64,000 nucleotides of DNA from Mesotaenium endlicherianum. Lineage: Eukaryota; Streptophyta; Zygnematophyceae; Zygnematales; Mesotaeniaceae. Below are positions 46,794 to 55,844 of the stretch, piece by piece. The notes beneath the pieces are model-generated. The model had not been told where the DNA came from and ran no database searches. It worked only from the letters and a program-made list of their open reading frames with translations. Made by a program: the position numbers and the translations under genes. The DNA lies in the NCBI GenBank assembly GCA_009602735.1, contig WELA01002734.1:19014-83013 (forward strand). The letters are read 5' to 3'. Each line of letters opens with the position of its first letter. Position 1 is the stretch's first letter.

Positions 46794-47714
46794 TCATTTC
46801 ACCCATCGGTGTTGTTGCATCCATGCATGCAGTTGATCCATCCATTTCACTGTGCTGGTGTGGTTATGCATACCAAATCCATGTCCGCCTTTCTCATAAA
46901 AATAAGTGGTGGCTTCCACGCCATTCTTTTTGAGCGCTTCCGCAAATACCAGGCTGTTGCCCGGCGGAACTGCAGCATCATCTTTGGCGTGTACTAAAAA
47001 AGTGGGTGGTGTTTGCGGAGTTACCTGTAATTCGTTACTGAAGAATTTATCTTGTTCTGCTGTTGGTTTTGCGCCCAACAAGTTTTTTCTGCTGCCAGCA
47101 TGCATCAGCTCTTTGGAGAAACTGATCACAGGATAACCCAACACCATGAAATCGGGTCGCAGGCTTGTCTTGTGCGGGTTATCGATATACGCTTGTTTGA
47201 AATGTGTGCCGGCAGTAGAAGCCAGATGCCCGCCGGCGCTGAATCCTGCAATGCCTATCCTGTTTGATTGGATATGCCACTGTTTCCGGTTCTCCCTCAC
47301 AAACTGGATAGCTCTTTGTGCATCCTGCAGCGGGCCCATGGTTTTATCCACCATGATGGAATCATCTGGCAGCCTGTATTTTAACACAAAGGCCGTAACG
47401 CCCCACTCGTTGAATTGTTTGGCTACATCTATTCCTTCATGGCTGAAGGCCAATATGCTGTAAGCGCCACCCGGACAAATGATTACCGCCGTACCGTTGG
47501 CTTTACCGGCGGGAGGCGTAAACACAGTAAGCGTAGGCACTGTTACATGGCTGATGCGCAGGATACCATCTTTACCCAGTTCGCTTTTTTCTTCCATAGC
47601 AACCTGCTTTGCATTCGGAACAGCATTTGCATACAAAGGGATGACCTCCTGGGCTTTGGTTTGAAAAACAGACATACAGGAAAGAGCGATGATGGTGAAG
47701 GTTATTTTATGCAT
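46794..47714 (-). CDS. Secreted alpha/beta hydrolase, acetyl/feruloyl esterase-like
   Basis: A 306-aa esterase with signal peptide, oxyanion segment CPGGAYSILAF, nucleophile S159 in GFSAGGH, acid D245 or D246 in HAKDDAAVP and H278 in GGHGFGMH. This set matches Bacteroidota BD-FAE-type acetyl-xylan or feruloyl esterases. In a uronic-acid PUL it may strip acetyl or other ester groups before lyase action. It is probably the first gene of the minus-strand PUL transcript. Confidence 0.88.
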   Translation of the reverse strand: MHKITFTIIALSCMSVFQTKAQEVIPLYANAVPNAKQVAMEEKSELGKDGILRISHVTVPTLTVFTPPAGKANGTAVIICPGGAYSILAFSHEGIDVAKQFNEWGVTAFVLKYRLPDDSIMVDKTMGPLQDAQRAIQFVRENRKQWHIQSNRIGIAGFSAGGHLASTAGTHFKQAYIDNPHKTSLRPDFMVLGYPVISFSKELMHAGSRKNLLGAKPTAEQDKFFSNELQVTPQTPPTFLVHAKDDAAVPPGNSLVFAEALKKNGVEATTYFYEKGGHGFGMHNHTSTVKWMDQLHAWMQQHRWVK

Positions 47715-47745
47715 AATTAAGATGAAATTATAATCGGAGCAGTTA

Positions 47746-48201
47746 TTATTTGCAACAACCCTTAACCCTTCCTTCTAATACAAGGGTATGCAAACGGGTG
47801 CCGGTTGTGTTGGTTTCTACCGTTATGTATTTGTGTACTTCTTCATATTGTTGCTTCGTTTTCAGCGTGACTTTGATAAAACTTTCCCCCCCGGGTTCTA
47901 TAGGCTTCTCTTCATATTCCGGAATCGTGCACCCGCAGGATGCTGTTACTTTTACCAGGAACAACGGATACCTGCCTGTATTCCTGAAGCGGTATTGTGC
48001 ATTTACATCTTCTTCCTGGGATATGGTTCCGAAGTTATAAATGGAATCCTGCCAGACAATATTGGTAAAGTGAAGACTGTCTTTTAATATCTGCTCTTTT
48101 TCCTGCATTGTAGCACCATAGGGTCGGGGTTTATTCAGCCCGCAGCCTATTAACAAAAAAACAAATATTATCCATTTAAATGGATTTATATAATTAAGCA
48201 T
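47746..48201 (-). CDS. DUF1573 lipoprotein
   Basis: A 151-aa lipoprotein. ATG 48199-48201 gives a short signal ending in lipobox FLLIGC; the frame to 48234 would add an unlikely N-terminus. The DUF1573 domain (VWQDSIYNFGTISQEEDV, FRNTGRYPLFLVKVTASCGCTIPEY) is a small immunoglobulin-like fold common in Bacteroidota surface proteins; function unknown. It lies 31 nt upstream of the esterase and may be part of the same transcript. Confidence 0.85.
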   Translation of the reverse strand: MLNYINPFKWIIFVFLLIGCGLNKPRPYGATMQEKEQILKDSLHFTNIVWQDSIYNFGTISQEEDVNAQYRFRNTGRYPLFLVKVTASCGCTIPEYEEKPIEPGGESFIKVTLKTKQQYEEVHKYITVETNTTGTRLHTLVLEGRVKGCCK

Positions 48202-48233
48202 AGACGAGTAAGTTTCATACATATAAAAAAACA

Positions 48234-48249
48234 CCCTAAATTGGGGGTA
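48234..48249. promoter_or_regulatory. CCC-TAAATT-GGG palindromic motif upstream of the exopolysaccharide operon
   Basis: The minus strand reads CCCCCAATTTAGGG here. A relative, CCCCAATTAGGGGG, is found at 59586-59599 before the beta-helix/GH43 operon. Candidate regulator binding site. Confidence 0.4.
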
Positions 48250-48256
48250 GTAAAAT

Positions 48257-48273
48257 ATTCACTTGCAGTGAAT
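48257..48273. promoter_or_regulatory. Perfect 7-bp inverted repeat in the operon promoter region
   Basis: ATTCACT and AGTGAAT around TGC, 39 nt before the -7-like element of the exopolysaccharide operon. Possible operator. Confidence 0.35.
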
Positions 48274-48311
48274 TGTAACCATTTTAACCCCATTCTTACA
48301 GCAAAATAAAC

Positions 48312-48319
48312 TAAATTTG
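48312..48319 (+). promoter_or_regulatory. Candidate -7 element of the exopolysaccharide operon
   Basis: TAAATTTG, a perfect TAnnTTTG match, 119 nt before the first ATG, in the 237-bp gap between the DUF1573 gene and the first receiver gene. Confidence 0.4.
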
Positions 48320-48438
48320 CAGTACAATATGTATGGTTTTATTCATGATTGCCATATACTGCGTACATGTCCTCTTGTATCCTTTCGAACAACTATAAGC
48401 AAACCAATTTAATTACTCAAGATTTTTAATACAGTTGA

Positions 48439-48831
48439 ATGATGACTGTGAATATTCTCATTGCAGATGACGATGAAGTGATGCTTCAGATTATCAGGTC
48501 TGTTCTCAGCCGCGGAAAGGGCTTTCAGTTATTCATTGCCAGGAATGGCAAAGAAGCGATCCAGATCAAGGAAAAGAACAAGATAGACCTGGTGATCACC
48601 GACCTGATGATGCCTTACGCCAATGGTTTTGAAGTCATCAGCGCTTTCCGGAGAGATCCGGAAACTGCCGGGGTGCCGGTTGTTATTGTATCTTCGATAG
48701 GCAATGAAGAGGCAGTGATTGAAGGGTTTAAATTAGGCGCCGACGATTTTATCCAGAAGCCGATCCAGGTTGGTGAGTTCATGAGCAGGATCAACAGGCT
48801 GCTTGCCAAAAGTTCAACAAATCTCCCATGA
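48439..48831 (+). CDS. Stand-alone response regulator receiver protein (copy 1)
   Basis: A 130-aa protein that is only a CheY-like receiver: acidic pocket ADDDEV (9-14), phospho-acceptor D55 in VITDLMMPYANG, conserved S/T switch in VIVSSIG and the lysine of IQKP near residue 107. There is no output domain, so it must act by protein contact. It overlaps the HEAT-repeat gene by 4 nt (ATGA). No histidine kinase is encoded nearby. It shares the MMPYANG(F/Y)EV block with the second receiver at 58138. Confidence 0.93.
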   Translation: MMTVNILIADDDEVMLQIIRSVLSRGKGFQLFIARNGKEAIQIKEKNKIDLVITDLMMPYANGFEVISAFRRDPETAGVPVVIVSSIGNEEAVIEGFKLGADDFIQKPIQVGEFMSRINRLLAKSSTNLP

Positions 48832-49997
48832 ATATTCCTGTACAGACCGATTCATTTTTCGAGCGGTTTTTCAGACAGAATTTTTTTTACTTCGACCGTT
48901 ACCCATTGGTCATTAAGATTGCGGTGCTGCTGACACTGATAGCGGTGATCACGATCCTGGTTGCATACTCTTCTATCCTGCTAAGGCGTTTTGCAGCTTA
49001 TTTGCGGGAGAAGCGCCTCCATGCCATTCATCCGCATATCGACGAATTACTGACAGAATATGTGCTCCTGAACGAAGATGCCATGATGCAGGTGCCTGTT
49101 GAAGAAGTCAGGTTACAAACCGAAGTCTTCCTTTCCCGCCAGTTCCGCAAGCGCTGGCAGAAGCAGGCTTTGATTGACCGTATGATTCATTTTAAGAAAA
49201 ATGTGACGGGCGATATATCCATGCTGCTGACAAGGGTTTATGTTGAAACGGGGCTTGACAAATTCTCCATGTCGAAACTGAAGAAAATGGGCTGGAGCAG
49301 TAAAGTGATAGGTATCGTTGAGCTCACTTCCATGGATATGACCATTGCCGATGTTACCATCCTTCCTTTAACCAACAGCCGCAACAGAACATTGAGAGCC
49401 GAAGCGCGCAATGCCTATATCAAGCTGAGCAAAAACGATCCTTTTAAATTTTTCGATGTAACAATGGAGCCATTGCTTATGTGGGACCAGTTGGAGTTGT
49501 TTCGTACCATCACCACTACGGAAGGATTGTCCATTCCTAATTTTGCACGCTGGATATCTTATTCAACCAATAAGAGCATTGTTGCATTCTGCCTTAAGCT
49601 GGCATTACATTATAACCAGCGCGAGGCCATTCCATCCATTATTCATTTACTGAATACACGCGACCACTATCTCCGCGCCGATACCATCAACTGTCTGGGC
49701 AAATTCATGGCGGAAGATGCAGAGGAAAAACTGGTGCACATGTATTTCAATCAACCCGTCAATTGCCAGATTGAAATACTTAAAGCCCTGGGACGCATTG
49801 CTACCGGCAACCACCTTGATTTTTTAAAGAACGAATTCCTGCGTTCAACCGATTTTGAATTGCGTAAAAATGCGGCAAAATCCATTATCAGGCACCAGGC
49901 GCTGGCAACACAGATGATACAGGAGCTTTTATCCAATGCTACCACTGAAAACGCGCTGATCCTCAAACATTGCATGAACCCCCTGATCAAGTATTGA
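48828..49997 (+). CDS. Membrane-anchored HEAT-repeat protein
   Basis: A 389-aa protein with one membrane helix (about residues 26-50) and a long cytoplasmic part of helical repeats (HEAT type), for example REAIPSIIHLLNTRDHYLRA, then KLVHMYFNQPVNCQIEILKALGR and FLKNEFLRSTDFELRKNAAK. Such repeats usually form protein-binding surfaces. Placed between a receiver and two glycan synthases, it is a plausible adaptor that passes receiver state to the synthase; this is inference. Its stop and the next ATG overlap as TGATG. Confidence 0.82.
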   Translation: MNIPVQTDSFFERFFRQNFFYFDRYPLVIKIAVLLTLIAVITILVAYSSILLRRFAAYLREKRLHAIHPHIDELLTEYVLLNEDAMMQVPVEEVRLQTEVFLSRQFRKRWQKQALIDRMIHFKKNVTGDISMLLTRVYVETGLDKFSMSKLKKMGWSSKVIGIVELTSMDMTIADVTILPLTNSRNRTLRAEARNAYIKLSKNDPFKFFDVTMEPLLMWDQLELFRTITTTEGLSIPNFARWISYSTNKSIVAFCLKLALHYNQREAIPSIIHLLNTRDHYLRADTINCLGKFMAEDAEEKLVHMYFNQPVNCQIEILKALGRIATGNHLDFLKNEFLRSTDFELRKNAAKSIIRHQALATQMIQELLSNATTENALILKHCMNPLIKY

Positions 49998-51439
49998 TGG
50001 AACAACCTACGCTCATAGAAAAGATCACGCATTTTTTTGAATCGGGTATTTTCATTTACGGAATTACCCTGCTCATCAGCTATTCCCTCCTGGCCATACT
50101 TTCGCTTATAGCCATCCTTCGTTTCCAGAAAGAAGACCGCTATGTAGATTACAATTTGCTTATTACCAGTAAAATCCCGGTAGGCATCTCCGTGATTGCC
50201 CCTGCATTTAACGAAGGACTGACCATTATCTCCAATGTAAGATCATTGATGAATCTGAATTACCCGCGCTATGAAGTGATCATTGTGAATGATGGAAGCT
50301 CCGACGACACACTGGAAAAAATGATCCGGGAATTCGAGTTGGTACCGGTTGATTTCGCTTATCATAAGCGGCTCAATACTTTTCCTGTGAGGAAAATTTT
50401 CAGGTCTTCCAACGCCGCATACAGCAAACTCACCGTAGTAGATAAAGTGAACGGGAAAAGCAAGGCCGATGCCAGCAATGCGGGCATCAATGCGGCATCC
50501 TTTCCTTATTTTCTTTGCACCGATGTGGATTGCATCTTAAATAAAGACACTTTACTGAGGCTGATCAAACCGATCATCGATGAACCGCGTAAACGCGTTA
50601 TCGCAACCGGCGCTACTTTGCGTATGGCTAACTCCTGCGAAATGGATGAAGGAGGTATTACGAGAGTGCGTGTTCCCAAACGCATTATTCCCCGCTTCCA
50701 GGAAGTAGAATACATCCGCGCCTTCGTGCTGGGCAAAATGGGGTGGTCTGCCATCAACTGTGTACCGAATGTATCGGGCGGATTGGGTCTGTTCGACAAA
50801 GATATTGTGATCAGAGCAGGTGGTTACGACCCGCTTTCATTTGGCGAGGATATGGAACTGATGATACGGATGGAAGCGTTCTGCTGCAGCCAGAAAATTG
50901 ATTACGCAGTACGCTATATACCCTTATCTCTTTGCTGGACCGAAGGACCTTCCACCGTAAAGATCCTGCGCAGGCAGCGGATACGTTGGGCGCGCGGACT
51001 GATCCAGTTAATGAGCCAGCACCGCAGGTTGCTCTTCAACCCTTTTTATGGCAGGTTGGGACTCATTGTTATGCCATACAACTTCCTGTTTGAGCTGATC
51101 GCACCGGTGATAGAAGCGGTTGGCATTATTTATTATATCATCATGATTATAACAGGCAATATTAATACACCTTATGCCATCATGCTATTGGTCTTTGTAT
51201 ATATATATTCCGTCATGATCACTACCCTGGCCATTCTCTGGGATCAGATTACATATAAAACCTATAAATCATGGAGGGAAACATTCAGCCTTTGCCTGAT
51301 GCCTTTTTTTGAAATGCTGATCTATCATCCGTTGGTTATGTTATTTTCACTCAGGGGTTATTTCAATTTTATCACCGGACAAAAACACAGCTGGGGCAAT
51401 ATGCAACGACAGGGTTTTTCCAATACGCCTAAAAAATAA
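49997..51439 (+). CDS. Processive GT2 family glycosyltransferase (copy 1)
   Basis: A 480-aa inner-membrane glycan synthase. ATG 49997 overlaps the upstream stop. There is one N-terminal membrane segment (about 16-42), a GT-A domain with D99 (VNDGSSDD), TDVDC (D176), GED near 284-286 and QRIRW (327-331, the QxxRW motif of processive synthases), then three or four C-terminal membrane segments. The layout resembles PgaC, hyaluronan and cellulose synthases but lacks a PilZ domain. Sugar donor unknown. It is about 60% identical by eye to the next gene. Confidence 0.92.
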   Translation: MEQPTLIEKITHFFESGIFIYGITLLISYSLLAILSLIAILRFQKEDRYVDYNLLITSKIPVGISVIAPAFNEGLTIISNVRSLMNLNYPRYEVIIVNDGSSDDTLEKMIREFELVPVDFAYHKRLNTFPVRKIFRSSNAAYSKLTVVDKVNGKSKADASNAGINAASFPYFLCTDVDCILNKDTLLRLIKPIIDEPRKRVIATGATLRMANSCEMDEGGITRVRVPKRIIPRFQEVEYIRAFVLGKMGWSAINCVPNVSGGLGLFDKDIVIRAGGYDPLSFGEDMELMIRMEAFCCSQKIDYAVRYIPLSLCWTEGPSTVKILRRQRIRWARGLIQLMSQHRRLLFNPFYGRLGLIVMPYNFLFELIAPVIEAVGIIYYIIMIITGNINTPYAIMLLVFVYIYSVMITTLAILWDQITYKTYKSWRETFSLCLMPFFEMLIYHPLVMLFSLRGYFNFITGQKHSWGNMQRQGFSNTPKK

Positions 51440-51447
51440 TTCCGTTT

Positions 51448-52974
51448 ATGCCTGAACAACGCGCCACATGGGAAGTCATACAGTTCTTTTATGAGAGCTT
51501 CATATTCTATTATGGTGTCAGTCTCCTGTTGGTATATGCGTTGCTCGCCATCCTTTCTTTTATTGCCGTCAGGCGTTTCCTGAAAAAGGAACGGTTTGTG
51601 GACTATGAAGAGATCACCTGGGCTAAGCATGCGCCCGGTGTTTCCATTATCGCCCCGGCTTTTAATGAAAGTGTAACTATTATTACCAATATCCGTTCCC
51701 TGCTAACGCTCAATTATCCGAGATATGAAGTGATCATCATCAACGATGGAAGCACAGATGATACACTTGAAAAAATGATCGCACAGTTCAGCCTGGTAGA
51801 AGTTGATTTTGCCTACAATGAACGGATCGTTACCAAACCGGTAAAAAGAGTTTTCAAATCTACTATCGGAGCCTATGAAAAATTGACCGTGATAGACAAG
51901 GTTAACGGAAAGAGCAAAGCCGATGCCAGTAATGCGGGTATCAATGTCGCGTCCTTTCCTTATTTTCTTTGTACCGATGTGGATTGCATACTGGAAAGGA
52001 ACACATTATTGCGGATGATCAAACCCTTCATGGAAGAAGAAGGTAAAAAAATCAAAGAGGTCGGAGAGCCTTGCCCGGAATGCGGTTACCGGCATGTGGT
52101 AGAAGATAACCGCCGCGTTATTGCCACGGGCGCCACCCTCCGGATGGCCAACTCCTGTGAAGTGGAAGACGGTGTGATCACACGCATACGTCCGCCCAGG
52201 CAGCTACTTCCCCGTTTCCAGGAAATGGAATACATACGCGCTTACGTTATTGGCAAATTGGGCTGGTCCATGATCAATGCCGTTCCCAATGTATCGGGCG
52301 GCCTGGGCATGTTCGACAAAGAAATTGCTATTAACGCGGGAGGGTATGATGGTAAGTCTTTTGCGGAAGATATGGACATGGTAACCCGTATGGTTGCCTA
52401 TATGACCAGCAATAAACTGAAATATAAGATCAAATACATCCCTTTTACTCTCTGCTGGACCGAAGGCCCCGCTACATTGAAAGTGTTTGGAAGACAAAGA
52501 ATGAGATGGGGCCGTGGATTGTTTGAAGTGATGTCCATGCACAGGCGTATCTTCTTCAACCCTTCCTATGGTTCCATGGGATTGATTGTATTCCCTTATA
52601 ACCTGTTCTTCGAATTCCTGGCCCCGCTGATTGAAGCTACGGGCATTCTCTATTATATTTATCTGATCTCGGCAGGCCATATCAATTGGCCCTATGCCAG
52701 GATACTCCTGGTATTTGCATATTCTTTTTCAGTGATGATCACGTCATTGGCTATTTTGTGGGACCAGATTACCTTTCATTACTATCGCAGATGGACCGAA
52801 GTACTGGGATTATGCCTGATGGCGTTCCTGGAACCATTTATTTATCATCCGCTCATCGTGTTCTTTGCTCTTCGTGGTTATTTTAATTTTATTACCGGTA
52901 AAAAACACAGTTGGGGCAATATGCAAAGACAGGGCTTCAGGCCAGCTCAAAAAACAAAGGAGGCAGTTGTATGA
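51448..52974 (+). CDS. Processive GT2 family glycosyltransferase (copy 2) with CxxC insertion
   Basis: A 508-aa paralogue of the preceding synthase with the same motifs: D100 (INDGSTDD), TDVDC (D177/D179), AED (306-308) and QRMRW (350-354), and the same membrane layout. It has about 23 extra residues (around 197-220) containing C209-P-E-C212 and H216, like half of a zinc-ribbon knuckle, next to the acceptor-side loop. It overlaps the following gene by ATGA. Two different synthases in one operon suggest a heteropolymer or a two-subunit synthase. Confidence 0.92.
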   Translation: MPEQRATWEVIQFFYESFIFYYGVSLLLVYALLAILSFIAVRRFLKKERFVDYEEITWAKHAPGVSIIAPAFNESVTIITNIRSLLTLNYPRYEVIIINDGSTDDTLEKMIAQFSLVEVDFAYNERIVTKPVKRVFKSTIGAYEKLTVIDKVNGKSKADASNAGINVASFPYFLCTDVDCILERNTLLRMIKPFMEEEGKKIKEVGEPCPECGYRHVVEDNRRVIATGATLRMANSCEVEDGVITRIRPPRQLLPRFQEMEYIRAYVIGKLGWSMINAVPNVSGGLGMFDKEIAINAGGYDGKSFAEDMDMVTRMVAYMTSNKLKYKIKYIPFTLCWTEGPATLKVFGRQRMRWGRGLFEVMSMHRRIFFNPSYGSMGLIVFPYNLFFEFLAPLIEATGILYYIYLISAGHINWPYARILLVFAYSFSVMITSLAILWDQITFHYYRRWTEVLGLCLMAFLEPFIYHPLIVFFALRGYFNFITGKKHSWGNMQRQGFRPAQKTKEAVV

Positions 52975-55844
52975 GAGTTGCTATAATAACTTGCTGTACC
53001 ATACTGTTGATGGTATCCGGAGTACATGGACAGTTTAATAAAAAAATGAATGCCGATGATTATACCGAGCTCACCACGCAAAGTATACAGCAAAAAAATT
53101 ACACAGCTGCTATCCGGTATGCCAAATCAGGATTAGCCAACAGGTCGGGCGATGTGGACCTGTTGTTCCTGCTGGGCAAAGCTTATATGCTCCGGGGCAA
53201 TGCCGACAGTGCCCGGCCCGTATTAAGACGGGTAGTAGTGAATCAACCTAAATACCGGGATGCCTATCTATTGATCATCAACCTGGAAATGCAGGACAAA
53301 CACCCGGAGGAAGCCCTGTGCTTTGCAGATGATGCGCTTTACTACTTTCCGTATGATCGTGAGTTCATGCTGAAAAAAATGGCTGCACTGGACGCCGGGC
53401 ACGACAGGAAAAGTGCAGACAAATGGGCCGATGGTTTGTATGACCGTTATTACAACGACAGTTCGATCCTTCGTTTTTACATCAACTACAAACTGGAAAA
53501 CGCCAGGCGCTATCTCAAAAACGGAAATATACCCAGGGCCCATTACAATTATGATAAAGTACTGGAAGAAGACCCGGTCAACAAGGAAGCCATTGATGCA
53601 TTATACAGCCTCGAACTCCGCAAAAGTAATAAGCAGGCTGCGCTGGACCTCACCAACAGGATGCTGGGAACCGACCCGCGTTCTTATACTTACCTGCTGC
53701 AGAAAGTGAGTCTGCTGGAAGAAATGAAACGATATGCCGAAGCGCTGGAGACATTGCAGATCATGCAGCATTATTTTCCCAATACACCTAAGCTACAGCA
53801 GCTGCAGCAATCGCTCCAGATGGCTTCTGGTCGTTTCTATATGAAGCAGGACCCTTACCTGCAATTCCAGTCCATTTTATCTCAATCACCTGCCAACCGC
53901 GAAGCAATCGACTATACCATCAATCTGGCCACATCAAAAGGTCTTTATACCGATGCGCTTGCTTTTGAAAATAATGCGCTTCGCCACTATCCCGGCGACC
54001 TTAACCTGCTTTTAAAGAAAGAAGGTACATTGGAAAGCCTGCACCATTATATTCAGGCTGCGACTGTTGCAGAAGACATTTTTAACCGGCAGTCTACTAT
54101 TGCCAACAAAGACCGGCTGGTTGAACTGACACTACAGGCCGGCAGGCAGTATCAACAAGACATGAATACCGACAGCGCACTGGCTGCTTTCAAACGCGTC
54201 CTCACACTTGAACCGAACAACCTGGCAGCGCTTCAGTACTCCGCCAATTTGTTGGTTGCCCGCAGACAGTTCAAGCCTGCGCTTGTATTACTCGATCAGG
54301 CCATTTCCTCGCAACCTGGCAACAGGGATGAATGGTTGTTTAAAAAGGCTGATATACTCGCCCAATCAGGCCAGGTCGATGATGCGCTGGCAATCGCATG
54401 GCAGCTTGTGCAAAGGAATCCCGGCAACAGCGCTTACAACAACTTCTTGGTGGATCAGGCGCTTACATTAGGCAGGCAATACATGCAATCGGAAGATTAC
54501 GATGGAGCCCGTGAGGCATTCAGGACCGCGCTGGCAAGCGACATATCCAATATGGATGCTTTGAATGGCATGATCAATCTGGAAAGCGCTGTGCACCGTT
54601 ACGATTCTGCATTGTATTATGCCAACAGGGCATTGCTCGTACAGCCCGATGATAAAAACCTGCTGTTGAAAAAAGCAGGTGTGCTGGAATCGATGCAGTC
54701 ATTCAGGGAAGCTTATGTTATTACCAGTGCATTATACAAGCGCTACCCATTCAGTAGTAAGCTGCGCAATACCTACCTGGAACAGGTATTAGCCTCAGGC
54801 CGCTACTTCAATAAAATGCAGCAGACCGACAGTGCGCTGTCTGAATTTTCCAAAGTGCTGGCGTTATCGCCTGCCGACAGCAATGCACTCATGTATACCA
54901 TCAATATACTGAATGAAAAAAAGGCTTACGATACGGCACTTACATTGATAGACAGGGGACGTGAGCATTACCCTGAGAGTGAATATTTCCTATTGAAAAA
55001 AGCGGTGGTTCTTGAAAACAAAGCGTCTTATCTCGATGCATTCAAGGCAGCCGATTCCACAGCAAAATTGTTCCCTTCCTTGAAAAACAGGGAGTATGCC
55101 GATTATCTCCGGTCGAGAACTTTTAAAAACCAGGTAGGAATGCAGTTCCTGTACAGTGTGCTGGATACAGGCAGTCAAACCAGTCGTGCCAATATTGCCA
55201 CTTTGCAATACCTGCATTATTTGAGCAAAGGATCTATTGCAGCCAGGCTGAATTTTGCAGGCCGCAATACAGGCACCGGTTTACAGATGGAACTGGAAAG
55301 TTATTATAAACACAATCCCCGTTATTATTCTTATGCCAATATTGGAATATCCAACAATATTGTGTTCCCCCAGTGGAAATTGGGGTACTCGTTGTTTCAC
55401 AATTTTGCAAAAGGATGGGAAGCGGAATTGGGTGCCAGGTACCTGTGGTTCAAACAGGATCAGTCGGGGATATTTTCCATCGTTGGTTCCGGCGCTAAAT
55501 ATTTCGGCGACTTCTGGGCCAACCTGAGGTATTTCCTTATTTCCTCCGGTAACAGTAGCCTGTATCATGCAGCCACATTAAACATACGCCAATACCTGAA
55601 TGATAAAACAGATTACCTGAGCGCTGCTTTCGGAATTGGCAACTCGCCCGATGAGTTCAGCAGGAACTTCCGGTTACCGGCTAACCTCGGCATTACTACT
55701 TACAGTATTGGAATGGGATACGCACATACCATGCAATACAGGAATACAGTCAGTATTTCGGGGAACTGGTACAATCAGCAATTGACATCGGGTACTTTCC
55801 GGAACCAGTATGATATATTCTTCAGTTTCCTGAGAAAATTTTAA
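52971..55844 (+). CDS. TPR-rich outer-membrane beta-barrel protein (YaiO/BcsC/PgaA-like exporter)
   Basis: A 957-aa protein with signal peptide from ATG 52971 ([20 protein letters not shown]). About 650 residues are tetratricopeptide repeats (for example [20 protein letters not shown] and [20 protein letters not shown]). The last 250 residues are beta-barrel-like with alternating aromatic residues ([10 protein letters not shown]-type strands, [15 protein letters not shown] end) as in YaiO. TPR plus barrel is the architecture of polysaccharide exporters such as BcsC and PgaA. It is directly linked to the synthases, so export of their polymer is the likely role. Confidence 0.87.
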   Translation: MRVAIITCCTILLMVSGVHGQFNKKMNADDYTELTTQSIQQKNYTAAIRYAKSGLANRSGDVDLLFLLGKAYMLRGNADSARPVLRRVVVNQPKYRDAYLLIINLEMQDKHPEEALCFADDALYYFPYDREFMLKKMAALDAGHDRKSADKWADGLYDRYYNDSSILRFYINYKLENARRYLKNGNIPRAHYNYDKVLEEDPVNKEAIDALYSLELRKSNKQAALDLTNRMLGTDPRSYTYLLQKVSLLEEMKRYAEALETLQIMQHYFPNTPKLQQLQQSLQMASGRFYMKQDPYLQFQSILSQSPANREAIDYTINLATSKGLYTDALAFENNALRHYPGDLNLLLKKEGTLESLHHYIQAATVAEDIFNRQSTIANKDRLVELTLQAGRQYQQDMNTDSALAAFKRVLTLEPNNLAALQYSANLLVARRQFKPALVLLDQAISSQPGNRDEWLFKKADILAQSGQVDDALAIAWQLVQRNPGNSAYNNFLVDQALTLGRQYMQSEDYDGAREAFRTALASDISNMDALNGMINLESAVHRYDSALYYANRALLVQPDDKNLLLKKAGVLESMQSFREAYVITSALYKRYPFSSKLRNTYLEQVLASGRYFNKMQQTDSALSEFSKVLALSPADSNALMYTINILNEKKAYDTALTLIDRGREHYPESEYFLLKKAVVLENKASYLDAFKAADSTAKLFPSLKNREYADYLRSRTFKNQVGMQFLYSVLDTGSQTSRANIATLQYLHYLSKGSIAARLNFAGRNTGTGLQMELESYYKHNPRYYSYANIGISNNIVFPQWKLGYSLFHNFAKGWEAELGARYLWFKQDQSGIFSIVGSGAKYFGDFWANLRYFLISSGNSSLYHAATLNIRQYLNDKTDYLSAAFGIGNSPDEFSRNFRLPANLGITTYSIGMGYAHTMQYRNTVSISGNWYNQQLTSGTFRNQYDIFFSFLRKF

